Of a stretch of 6,717 nt of DNA, positions 1 through 6,717 are shown piece by piece; position 1 is the stretch's first letter, and each line of letters begins with the position of its first letter. Below the pieces are notes generated by a model, which was not told where the DNA came from, ran no database searches, and saw only the letters and a list, made by a program, of their open reading frames with translations. Source of the stretch: DAOSWM01 sp035380045 (lineage in GTDB: Bacteria; Bacteroidota; Bacteroidia; Bacteroidales; Tenuifilaceae); contig DAOSWM010000110.1 of assembly GCA_035380045.1 (NCBI GenBank), positions 1 to 6,717 of the forward strand, written 5' to 3'. Position numbers and translations under genes: made by a program.

Positions 1-435
1 ATGTCGCACAACCTGGCACCGAAGGAACTTTTCAACTCAAATGTTGACGAAGCGTTGGAGCTACTGCTAAGCAGACTGTGCTCGCAGAACGGTAAAAAGT
101 TTGTTTACACGAGCGTTCCCAACTCGTCGTGGGAAATTTTTCCGAGAGAAATTCAGCAGCATGTTTACAGGGTTGTTCAGGAAGTTTTGGGCAATATTGT
201 TAAGCACTCAAACGCCAGCAACATTGAAATGTCGGTTAGCTCAATCGACGGATTGATAAGTATCAATCTTGAGGATGACAGCACCAATTTCGATATAAAA
301 ACCGGTAACGGGATCGGCTTGGAAACCATAAAATCGCGACTTTCACTAATTTCCGGTAATATTGAAGCATTCAAAACGCCACAGGGAGCAGTTTACCACA
401 TTGAGGCAAGGCCTCAAAACTCATCTAAATCCTAA
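1..435 (+). CDS. Sensor histidine kinase, C-terminal ATPase part (5'-truncated by window edge)
   Basis: This is the C-terminal 144 residues of a histidine kinase of the NarL/DesK (HPK7, HisKA_3-type) class. It would bind ATP and phosphorylate a conserved His on its own dimerisation helix, then pass the phosphate to a response regulator. Residues 2-10 (SHNLAPKEL) match the conserved stretch just after the dimerisation helices in this class, so the Met at position 1 is most likely internal. The phosphoacceptor His and any sensor domain would lie upstream, outside the window. The N box is clear: R57, Q60-E61, N65 and K68-H69 in RVVQEVLGNIVKHSNAS. The G2 box is GNGIGL (102-107), followed by ETIKSRL. 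The G1 box reads EDDSTNF (91-97) instead of the usual DDGxGF, so its first Gly is replaced by Ser; DesK-type kinases also vary here. The gene converges on the phosphatase gene and overlaps its stop by 11 bp. A stand-alone 144-residue ATPase protein is possible but less likely. Confidence 0.85.
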   Translation: MSHNLAPKELFNSNVDEALELLLSRLCSQNGKKFVYTSVPNSSWEIFPREIQQHVYRVVQEVLGNIVKHSNASNIEMSVSSIDGLISINLEDDSTNFDIKTGNGIGLETIKSRLSLISGNIEAFKTPQGAVYHIEARPQNSSKS

Positions 436-3400
436 ACCCTAAAACGCTAATATCGTCGGTTTGAACTCCTCCGCCCTGCCAGGCTGTTAACTTTTCATCA
501 ATAATTCTACCTTGTTCTTCAAAGGTTTTATTGCTTACTTTCACCAGCAGCTCCTCGAATTGTGCCCTGTTGAAACGCTTGCGTTCAACCTTCGAAAGCT
601 GGTCGAAGGCTCCATCGGTTGAGATACAAATCTCATCGCCCCTAAAAATTTCAATCTCATGCATTGGAATATCATTTGTAAACCAAGGTGAGCCTACGGG
701 CTTTTTCCCCGACTTGAACTTTATCAACTCAGCATTATCACCATTTTTCCTAATAATGTAGAGTGGTAAACGTGTACCCGAAAATTGCATGGTCCCTTTT
801 TCCCTGTCAACAAGGCAAACTCCAATATCCATACCAGTTGTAATAAGTTTCCTGTCGGCACTCATCATTATCGCCTCGGCGAAGTGTTTATGGATTCCAT
901 TTACAATTGCGTAGGGATTTGGATTCGATTGTGTTTCGTAGGTTTCCGAAACGAACGACATGCCCAGCATGCTCATAAAACCGCCATGTACACCGTGGCC
1001 GGTGCAGTCGGCCAGAACGAGGGTAAACTGCTCTGGTGTTCCCTTTATCCAGTAAAAATCGCCACTAACAATGTCCTTGGGCTTGAAAACCAGAAAATGT
1101 TCACCGAGAATTTCACTCAGCTCCGGTTCGGTGGGCATCATAGCACTCTGGAGCGATAAAGCATACTCAATGCTATCGGTTAGGTGAAGGTTAACCTGTT
1201 TAATTTCCTCCGACTGGTTGGCAATAATATCGCGCTGGGCGCGAATTTCCTCGTTCTGCTGGGTAACCTCTGCTGTTCGTTCTAGGACAATCCTGTCGAG
1301 CCGAACGTTTTCACTTCGTAACCATTTTTCTCGCCATTTAATAATGAGGTACACAACTCCACAAACGACAGCTAAAGCAAGAAACAAAAACCATATCTTT
1401 AGGTAAAAGGGTTTCTTAACCAGAATCTTTATCGAAAAAGGATTCGACGACCAAATCCCATCGGCGTTGGTTGCAGTAATTTTTAGCAGGTAATTCCCCG
1501 GAGGAAGGTTAGAGTACTTTGCAACCCTAAAATTCGAAGAAGTACTTACCAAGGTATCGTCAAAGCCCTCAAGAATATACGAATATTTAACCGACGTTGG
1601 CGAGCCATAATCGAGCGCTGAAAACTCAAACTGAATGGTTTTGGTGTCGGGTTCAAGAACTATTTGCTGATTATTATGCAGGTTGAAGTATTCAATATCG
1701 GTATCAACTAAACATCGGGTAACTCGAACGTGAACGGATGCCGTATCGATGGTTGTGCTTTCGGGGTCAATTATATTTATTCCACCAGCACCCCCAACTG
1801 CAAGTTTACCCTCGTTTAGTGGAATAATTGTAGAAATTGTTCCCTCCTGCATGCCATCGGCAAGGGTAAAGGTTTGAACACTTTTATTCGCTCTATTATA
1901 CTTAAAAAAGCCAGCGGTTGAACCCAGCCAAATATCCCCAGAATCATCCTCTGCTATGGAGGTAATATGGTTTGATGGGAAACCATCTTCGGCTGTAATT
2001 ATCGTGAACCTATTCTCGCGGCCATGCATTAACGCCAAACCAACATCGGTTGCCACAGCAATTGTTCCATCGGAGAGTTCTCGGATACAGTAGGCCGTGG
2101 TTTTTGGGAACGACAAGGAATCGTATGGTAAATTATTGAAATGCTTAACATTTCTGCTCTTAAGGTCTATCCTGTCAATCCCCAACTTATCGGTATAGCA
2201 AACCCAAACGTAGCCTTGGCTATCCTCGAACAAATCGTAAACTAATCCCGATGATAACGACTTTCGGTATGGTTCATAAAAGCTGGTATATAATTTCGTT
2301 TTGGGGTTATACGTTGCGGTAATAATATCTGTTGATAGCCAAACGTTGCCGTTGGCATCGGTTGCCAGCGAGTAAACTTTATCGGATGGTAACCCATGCT
2401 TACTTTTGGGGTTAGGCGTTTGTGCTGTGATGCTATCATTTTCACAGTTCAACCAGTAAAGCCCTTTATCAAGTGCTACCCAAATATTACTTGCGCTATC
2501 GAGAGTAGCTGCAATTACGCTTCTGTTCCTAAAGAAAACTTGCAGCACATTCCCTTTGCTGTCAACTTTTAGCAATCCCGTTAGCGTTGCAACATACTTA
2601 TTTTCTGATGCTTTTATAATCGAGTTTACCTGACCGTTGTAAATTTTCTTCTCAACCTTCCAGGTTGAATTTTCTTCCTTCGCTGCAATAAATAAACCCG
2701 TAGAGGTCCCAACAAACATCCTGTTACCATCAATTGCAGAGCAAGTTGAAATATTTGCGAGCGACGAATCGGCGAGAATCAGTTCTGGCTTTTCTGTTTT
2801 TTCATCCCATCGGTATAATTTGTTCTTCTTCGCAAGGTACAGCAGTGAATCGATAAATAGATTTGTAAAATTGGTTGTTGGATTGTTGTATATCACTGAA
2901 AATGTTCTTTTTGGAAGGTTTGCCCTAGCAACACCCCCGTTTGGATAAAGCATATATGCTTCGTCTCCTACAATCTTGAGATTTATTAACATTTCGCCAT
3001 TTACCAAAGGGTATTCAATACATCTTGTCTTGAAAGTTTTTTTGTTTCGCTTAACCCCTTCACTGAAAATTACCAAGCTATCTCCACTAATAGTATTCAT
3101 TGTGAATCCGGAACCCCAAAAATGAACCCATCCCGCTGAATTACAACTAATTGTAAATGATGAGTTTCCAAAGATGTGAGGATTTAGCCCTACATTAATA
3201 AATGTGCTAGTGTAGTTCTGGGTGCCAACATCGAATTCGTGCACTCCTGTTCCCCACGAACCCACCAGCACTCTTTTTGAGGAGTGAACAAGAACGCTTC
3301 TGTACCAGAAGTAATTATCATCAAACTGAAAACGAGAAAAACTATTTCTTCCTATCGAGTACCTATTCAAAGCACCGCCCCATCCATTCCAAAGCGATAA

Positions 3401-4702
3401 GTATAGATTGTTCGCATCGTATTGCGAAATGGAGGTTACAAAGTTTGAACCAATGCTATCGGGCGAGTTGAAGTAGCTGTGTGTTGAGAAGTAACTGCTG
3501 CTCTGGTCGTACCGAACAAGCCCCTTACTCCTTGTTCCAACCCACAGTTCGTTAAAGTTTGTTGACAGAAGAGCCGTAACATCGTTTGTGGGCAAGCTGT
3601 TCTTCTCGGGTATTTTCCGTATATGCTCAAAGCGGTTCAACTTTTTTGTTAGCACCGATAAGCCTCCGTTTGTTCCAAACCAGAAGTTGCCCTGCCTGTC
3701 GCGATAAATTTTTCGAACCTGGTTTCCTGCCAACGAGTAGGGATTGTTTTCATCCTGTAAATAAACAACCTTACTTTTGCTTGTTGGGTTGTATAGCCGC
3801 GCTCCGTTGCTGTAGCCACCCATCCATAATTCTCCCATTCCATTGGGAGCAACTGTGTATACTGAAGTGAAAGGCAGGTAAGTTAGCTCAAAGTTCTTCT
3901 TATTAAAGCATACAGCCTTCCCTGAAAAGCTAAACAGCCAAACCTTCCCTTCTCCAATATCATATGAGTCACTAAATCCTTGTTGGAATAAAATTTCATA
4001 ATTTTCAATTTGAGGATTAATCATTTCAAAACTCTCGGTTTCGAAGTTGAAGTAGCTTAGCACCGAGGTTGCTCCCCCAACAAGCAATCCTCCTTCAACT
4101 TCATTGATATAATGAAAGTTATAAACAAGATTCTCAACAAAATTATGCTGGTACGATTTTAGGGTTTCTCTATTAAAATCTACACAGCTAAGAATACCAC
4201 CATAGCTATCAATCCAGAGGCGATTCTTTTTGTCGAAGTAAAGTTTCATTATCCAGCTGTCGCTGCTTGGAAAGTCAATTCCGAAGAATTGCGCAATGCG
4301 TTCAAATTCGTTGGTTTCTGGTTTATACTTACAAAGACCTGCACGGGTTCCAACCCACAAACCTCCAACACTATCAACTGCAAGGGAGTAAATGTAGCTG
4401 CTTGGTAAATCGTTTTTATCTTCTCCTGCTATGAATGTGGTAAAGGTATAGCCGTCAAAACGCATTAACCCCTCCATGGTGCCAATCCACATAAAACCAT
4501 CTCTGTCCTGAATAATGTCAGTGAAGTTGTACGAGCAAATACCATCGCGGTTGTAGTAGTTGGTAAACTTGGTGAACTTATCGAATTTAACAGAACTGTA
4601 CGAGAATTTTGGTTGGGCACTCAAACCAAAACCAAAAATGATAAGCAAAAACAGAATCGTGGTTTTTTTCCAAAAACTCAGAAACCAAAAATCAAACCGC
4701 AT
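425..4702 (-). CDS. Propeller (Reg_prop)/Y_Y_Y membrane sensor with C-terminal SpoIIE-type PP2C phosphatase
   Basis: This 1425-residue protein is intact, with no frameshift. In order it shows: a signal peptide (KK at 12-13, hydrophobic 14-28, likely cleavage near LSAQ, 27-30); beta-propeller repeats at about 31-985, with two-component-regulator-propeller motifs such as DGFMWIGT (68-75), WVGT (116-119, 387-390), WFGT (341-344) and IWLGS (924-928); a Y_Y_Y domain at about 1026-1095 (ILEGFDDT, NLPPGNY, TNADGIWS); a transmembrane helix at about 1101-1122; a coiled coil at about 1123-1185; and a SpoIIE/RsbU-type PP2C phosphatase at about 1200-1425. The metal-binding acidic residues of PP2C are all present: D1215 (SGDFYW), D1232 (ADCTGHG), D1363 (STDG) and D1416/D1417 (TDDIS). 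The inferred role is sensing a periplasmic ligand, perhaps a glycan as in related hybrid sensors, and dephosphorylating a cytoplasmic Ser/Thr-phosphoprotein such as a STAS anti-anti-sigma factor. No partner is in the window. It has no histidine kinase, receiver or AraC domain. The ATG is the only Met before residue 71 and precedes a good signal peptide. It is transcribed divergently from lpxK. Confidence 0.93.
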   Translation of the reverse strand: MRFDFWFLSFWKKTTILFLLIIFGFGLSAQPKFSYSSVKFDKFTKFTNYYNRDGICSYNFTDIIQDRDGFMWIGTMEGLMRFDGYTFTTFIAGEDKNDLPSSYIYSLAVDSVGGLWVGTRAGLCKYKPETNEFERIAQFFGIDFPSSDSWIMKLYFDKKNRLWIDSYGGILSCVDFNRETLKSYQHNFVENLVYNFHYINEVEGGLLVGGATSVLSYFNFETESFEMINPQIENYEILFQQGFSDSYDIGEGKVWLFSFSGKAVCFNKKNFELTYLPFTSVYTVAPNGMGELWMGGYSNGARLYNPTSKSKVVYLQDENNPYSLAGNQVRKIYRDRQGNFWFGTNGGLSVLTKKLNRFEHIRKIPEKNSLPTNDVTALLSTNFNELWVGTRSKGLVRYDQSSSYFSTHSYFNSPDSIGSNFVTSISQYDANNLYLSLWNGWGGALNRYSIGRNSFSRFQFDDNYFWYRSVLVHSSKRVLVGSWGTGVHEFDVGTQNYTSTFINVGLNPHIFGNSSFTISCNSAGWVHFWGSGFTMNTISGDSLVIFSEGVKRNKKTFKTRCIEYPLVNGEMLINLKIVGDEAYMLYPNGGVARANLPKRTFSVIYNNPTTNFTNLFIDSLLYLAKKNKLYRWDEKTEKPELILADSSLANISTCSAIDGNRMFVGTSTGLFIAAKEENSTWKVEKKIYNGQVNSIIKASENKYVATLTGLLKVDSKGNVLQVFFRNRSVIAATLDSASNIWVALDKGLYWLNCENDSITAQTPNPKSKHGLPSDKVYSLATDANGNVWLSTDIITATYNPKTKLYTSFYEPYRKSLSSGLVYDLFEDSQGYVWVCYTDKLGIDRIDLKSRNVKHFNNLPYDSLSFPKTTAYCIRELSDGTIAVATDVGLALMHGRENRFTIITAEDGFPSNHITSIAEDDSGDIWLGSTAGFFKYNRANKSVQTFTLADGMQEGTISTIIPLNEGKLAVGGAGGINIIDPESTTIDTASVHVRVTRCLVDTDIEYFNLHNNQQIVLEPDTKTIQFEFSALDYGSPTSVKYSYILEGFDDTLVSTSSNFRVAKYSNLPPGNYLLKITATNADGIWSSNPFSIKILVKKPFYLKIWFLFLALAVVCGVVYLIIKWREKWLRSENVRLDRIVLERTAEVTQQNEEIRAQRDIIANQSEEIKQVNLHLTDSIEYALSLQSAMMPTEPELSEILGEHFLVFKPKDIVSGDFYWIKGTPEQFTLVLADCTGHGVHGGFMSMLGMSFVSETYETQSNPNPYAIVNGIHKHFAEAIMMSADRKLITTGMDIGVCLVDREKGTMQFSGTRLPLYIIRKNGDNAELIKFKSGKKPVGSPWFTNDIPMHEIEIFRGDEICISTDGAFDQLSKVERKRFNRAQFEELLVKVSNKTFEEQGRIIDEKLTAWQGGGVQTDDISVLGFRI

Positions 4703-4831
4703 AAATCTTTAGTAAAAACATCATGGGCTCTAATTTAGCATTTTTAATCAAAGTTGCACAGCTTAACCCTTGCAATATTTTTCTATTCCACTTTTTGATA
4801 CTATTTTGCGGGTTATTTCTATATATAATTC
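4703..4831. promoter_or_regulatory. Divergent intergenic region between sensor-phosphatase gene and lpxK
   Basis: This 129-bp AT-rich gap separates two divergently transcribed genes, so promoters for both should lie here. On the plus strand, TATTTTG at 4802-4808 resembles the Bacteroidota -7 element (TAnnTTTG) one base short, and would give a leader of under 20 nt before the GTG of lpxK. No well-spaced -33 TTG/TTTG accompanies it: TTTTTG at 4792-4797 is too close and TTG at 4770-4772 is too far. On the minus strand TTTG (complement of 4749-4752) and TAAATTAG (complement of 4730-4737) occur, but only 11 bp apart, too short for a -33/-7 pair. An imperfect dyad, TTGCA (4754-4758) and TGCAA (4771-4775) with a 12-nt centre, sits mid-region and could be an operator or chance. 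No terminator, small gene or RNA gene is apparent. Confidence 0.4.
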
Positions 4832-5911
4832 GTGAGTATACTTTTTAAAATACTGCTTTCTCCCATTGCCCTCATTTACGGTGCGGTTGTAAAGGTTAGG
4901 AATAGCCTTTTCGACCTAAAAATAATTGGGTCAAAAATGGTGAGCAGGCCCACAATTTGCATTGGAAACCTTACCGTTGGTGGAACCGGCAAAACTCCGC
5001 ATACCGATTATCTTATCTCTCTTCTTTCAAAAAAATTTAGCGTTGCAGTTTTGAGTCGTGGATACGGAAGAAAAACAAAGGGGTTCAGATATGTTGAAAT
5101 AGATTCCACTTCGACCCAGGTTGGCGATGAGCCGCTCCAGCTAAAGCTAAAATTTCCGGAAGTAGTAATTGCCGTTGACGGCAATAGGGTTCGCGGAGCA
5201 GAAAAAATTATCAAAGATTTCCCCGAGGTTAATGTAATTCTCCTTGACGATGCCTTCCAGCACCGGTATATAAAGCCCGGCTACTCAATACTTCTAACGG
5301 ACTTCAACAACCTGGTTACGAAGGACTACTTTCTTCCGCTGGGACGCTTACGCGACAGCCTCTCGCAGCTGCATCGAGCCGACTGCATTATTGTAACAAA
5401 ATGCCCGCAAAACCTAAAACCTATCGACCAGCGAATTGTAACTAAGGAATTAAAACCTTTCCCATACCAGTCGGTTTTCTTCTCGTGGTTCGAGTACGGA
5501 ACCCCGAAGCCCGTTTTCAGCGTAACCGAGCCACTTGCTTTTGAAAAAAGCACCCAAATTCTTGCATTTGCAGGATTGGCTAACCCAAAACCTTTCTTTG
5601 AATACATTGACAATCAGTTTTGTTTGCAAAAAAAAGTTACATTCCCCGACCACTACGCATATTCTGAGAAGAAAATTAGAGCTATATTTGAAACGTTCAG
5701 CAAAATTGAAGGACAAAACAAGGCCATTTTGACTACCGAGAAGGATGCCGCTCGGATTCGGTCGCTAGTCGGACTGGGCAACGAAATTGTAGAGTCAATC
5801 TACTATATTCCCATCGAGGTGGTATTCAGTAACGAAACCATGGCCGATTTTAACCATAAAATTGAAACCTATGTTAGAAAAAGTAAAGGAAACCGTAGCG
5901 TTTATCAATAG
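4832..5911 (+). CDS. lpxK: Tetraacyldisaccharide 4'-kinase (lipid A 4'-kinase)
   Basis: LpxK transfers the gamma-phosphate of ATP to the 4'-hydroxyl of tetraacyldisaccharide-1-phosphate, making lipid IVA at the inner face of the cytoplasmic membrane. The 359 residues match the family's usual length. An N-terminal hydrophobic helix (about 1-22) fits membrane association. The P-loop is GNLTVGGTGKTP (45-56). Other family motifs are SRGYGR (75-80), VGDEP (97-101), LLDDAFQHR (137-145), FLPLGRLRD (167-175), AGLANPKPF (247-255), FPDHY (271-275) and TTEKDAAR (301-308). The Asp of GDEP and the His of FPDHY match what I recall as the catalytic Asp/His pair of the Aquifex enzyme, so the protein should be active. 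The start is GTG at 4832: it lies directly before the conserved N-terminal helix, and no in-frame ATG precedes it. There is no clear Shine-Dalgarno sequence, as is common in Bacteroidota. Its 3' end overlaps the PNP gene by 41 bp, so the two are probably cotranscribed. The presence of lpxK indicates a lipid A-making Gram-negative cell. Confidence 0.96.
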   Translation: MSILFKILLSPIALIYGAVVKVRNSLFDLKIIGSKMVSRPTICIGNLTVGGTGKTPHTDYLISLLSKKFSVAVLSRGYGRKTKGFRYVEIDSTSTQVGDEPLQLKLKFPEVVIAVDGNRVRGAEKIIKDFPEVNVILLDDAFQHRYIKPGYSILLTDFNNLVTKDYFLPLGRLRDSLSQLHRADCIIVTKCPQNLKPIDQRIVTKELKPFPYQSVFFSWFEYGTPKPVFSVTEPLAFEKSTQILAFAGLANPKPFFEYIDNQFCLQKKVTFPDHYAYSEKKIRAIFETFSKIEGQNKAILTTEKDAARIRSLVGLGNEIVESIYYIPIEVVFSNETMADFNHKIETYVRKSKGNRSVYQ

Positions 5912-6680
5912 TAAAATCACCATCCAACCCGAGGTTGGAATTATTCTGGGCACCGGGCTTGGCGGGTTGGTTCGCGACATTCAAAACCAGCAGGTTTTGG
6001 ATTACACCGAAATTCCAAACTTTCCGGTTTCAACCGTTGAAGGGCACAAAGGCCACCTGATATTCGGCGAGCTGGGCGGAAAAAATGTGGTGGCCATGCA
6101 GGGACGCTTCCACTACTACGAAGGGTACGACATGCAACAGGTTACTTTCCCGGTGCGCGTTCTCAAGTTTCTGGGAATCAAAAACCTGTTTGTTTCCAAC
6201 GCCAGCGGAGGCGTTAACCCAAACTTTGAGATTGGCGATTTGATGATTATCAACGACCACATCAACCTGCTGCCAAACCCGCTAATTGGTCCAAATATCA
6301 GCGAACTTGGACCTCGCTTCCCCGACATGAGCCAAGCCTACGATCCAAAACTTATTGCGCTGGCGTACAACGTTGCCAAATCGCAGGGCGTAAAAACTCA
6401 GATTGGCTGCTACGTTGGAACATCAGGCCCAACCTTCGAAACTCCGAAAGAATATCAATATTTCAGAATTATTGGTGGCGATACCGTTGGCATGTCAACC
6501 GTTCCCGAAGTTATTGTAGCCCGCCACATGGGGATTCCGGTTTTTGCCATCTCAATTATTACCGATCTGGGCGTTCCCGGAAAAATTGTGGAAGTTACCC
6601 ATGAGGAGGTACAGCGAATTGGTCAGCAGGCCGAGCAGAAAATGACCAAAATTATTGGCGAAATGCTAAGGCAGATGTAG
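5871..6680 (+). CDS. punA: Purine nucleoside phosphorylase, trimeric (PNP/MTAP family)
   Basis: This enzyme cleaves purine (deoxy)nucleosides with phosphate to give the free base and (deoxy)ribose-1-phosphate, a cytosolic purine-salvage step. It has 269 residues, typical of the trimeric class. Visible motifs, with human PNP equivalents, are: phosphate loop GTGLGGL (27-33); EGHKG with H59 (human H64); GRFHYYEG with R79 and H81 (human R84, H86); VSNASGG (108-114); GPTFET with F189-E190 (human F200-E201); and VGMST with M208 (human M219). The position of human N243 is Asp here (D232, in ITDLG), a change linked to acceptance of 6-aminopurines, so the substrate range may extend beyond inosine and guanosine. 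I chose ATG at 5871 because MLEKVKETVAF matches the usual N-terminus of Bacteroidota homologues; an in-frame TTG at 5862 would add only three residues. Either start lies inside the end of lpxK, implying translational coupling. Methylthioadenosine phosphorylase is a less likely alternative. Confidence 0.94.
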   Translation: MLEKVKETVAFINSKITIQPEVGIILGTGLGGLVRDIQNQQVLDYTEIPNFPVSTVEGHKGHLIFGELGGKNVVAMQGRFHYYEGYDMQQVTFPVRVLKFLGIKNLFVSNASGGVNPNFEIGDLMIINDHINLLPNPLIGPNISELGPRFPDMSQAYDPKLIALAYNVAKSQGVKTQIGCYVGTSGPTFETPKEYQYFRIIGGDTVGMSTVPEVIVARHMGIPVFAISIITDLGVPGKIVEVTHEEVQRIGQQAEQKMTKIIGEMLRQM

Positions 6681-6688
6681 GGTTCTTT

Positions 6689-6717
6689 AGTTGGCAATTA
6701 GCAATTCACAGTTGGCA
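6689..6717. repeat. Degenerate 7-bp tandem repeat, truncated by window end
   Basis: Starting 9 bp after the PNP stop, the sequence reads as four consecutive heptamers: AGTTGGC (6689-6695), AATTAGC (6696-6702), AATTCAC (6703-6709) and AGTTGGC (6710-6716), with one more A before the window ends. The consensus is A(A/G)TT(A/C/G)(A/G)C, with A, TT and the final C invariant in all four copies. The array probably continues beyond the window. Its placement just after a stop codon fits intergenic heptamer repeats seen in several bacterial groups. No function can be assigned. Confidence 0.6.

Noticed and set aside
1..3. ATG at position 1 as a true start of the kinase gene
   Set aside because: The following SHNLAP segment is normally internal, after the phosphoacceptor helices, so the gene most likely begins before the window.
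426..447. Telomere-like run of TAAATCC/TAAACCC units
   Set aside because: Only about three imperfect units, fully explained as the end of the kinase gene and the last codons (LGFRI, stop) of the phosphatase gene.
785..1159. 124-codon plus-strand open frame opposite the phosphatase domain
   Set aside because: It lies wholly antisense to the conserved PP2C domain, shows no recognisable motif, and its composition is what the opposite strand of a real gene gives.
3586..3870. 94-codon plus-strand open frame opposite the propeller region
   Set aside because: Antisense to propeller repeats with no family-like motifs; a shadow of the real reading frame.
5326..5613. 95-codon minus-strand open frame inside lpxK
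   Set aside because: Antisense to conserved LpxK sequence with no motif of its own.
5862..5870. TTG at 5862 as the PNP start
   Set aside because: It would add only Met-Lys-Pro before the ATG at 5871, whose MLEK start agrees with homologues as I recall them.

Overview
The window looks like chromosomal DNA from a member of the Bacteroidota, probably Bacteroidales or a close relative. Four things point there. One is a giant sensor with two-component-regulator propeller repeats and a Y_Y_Y domain, an architecture concentrated in that phylum. The LpxK and trimeric purine nucleoside phosphorylase sequences are of Bacteroidota type. Starts lack clear Shine-Dalgarno sequences. Finally, lpxK is followed directly by a PNP gene, an order I recall from Bacteroides genomes. 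Base composition is moderately AT-leaning, and nothing suggests recent transfer.

Layout from left to right: (1) positions 1-435, plus strand, the 3' end of a NarL/DesK-type sensor histidine kinase, cut off by the window start. (2) Positions 425-4702, minus strand, a 1425-residue membrane sensor: signal peptide, about 950 residues of periplasmic beta-propeller repeats, Y_Y_Y domain, one transmembrane helix, coiled coil, and a cytoplasmic SpoIIE-type PP2C phosphatase. Its stop overlaps the stop of the kinase gene tail to tail by 11 bp. (3) Positions 4703-4831, a 129-bp divergent intergenic region that should hold promoters for both sides. (4) Positions 4832-5911, plus strand, lpxK (lipid A 4'-kinase), with a GTG start. 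(5) Positions 5871-6680, plus strand, a trimeric-type purine nucleoside phosphorylase overlapping lpxK by 41 bp. (6) Positions 6689-6717, the start of a degenerate 7-bp tandem repeat that runs off the window.

Functionally there are two blocks. The left block is signalling: a histidine kinase fragment and a propeller sensor whose output is protein dephosphorylation rather than the usual histidine kinase/AraC output. The right block is a translationally overlapped housekeeping pair for lipid A synthesis and purine salvage. The most notable points are the unusually long propeller region, which can be read as about 21 blades (three propellers), its coupling to a PP2C domain, and an Asp at the purine-specificity position of the PNP. 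No mobile element, CRISPR array, tRNA or rRNA was seen.
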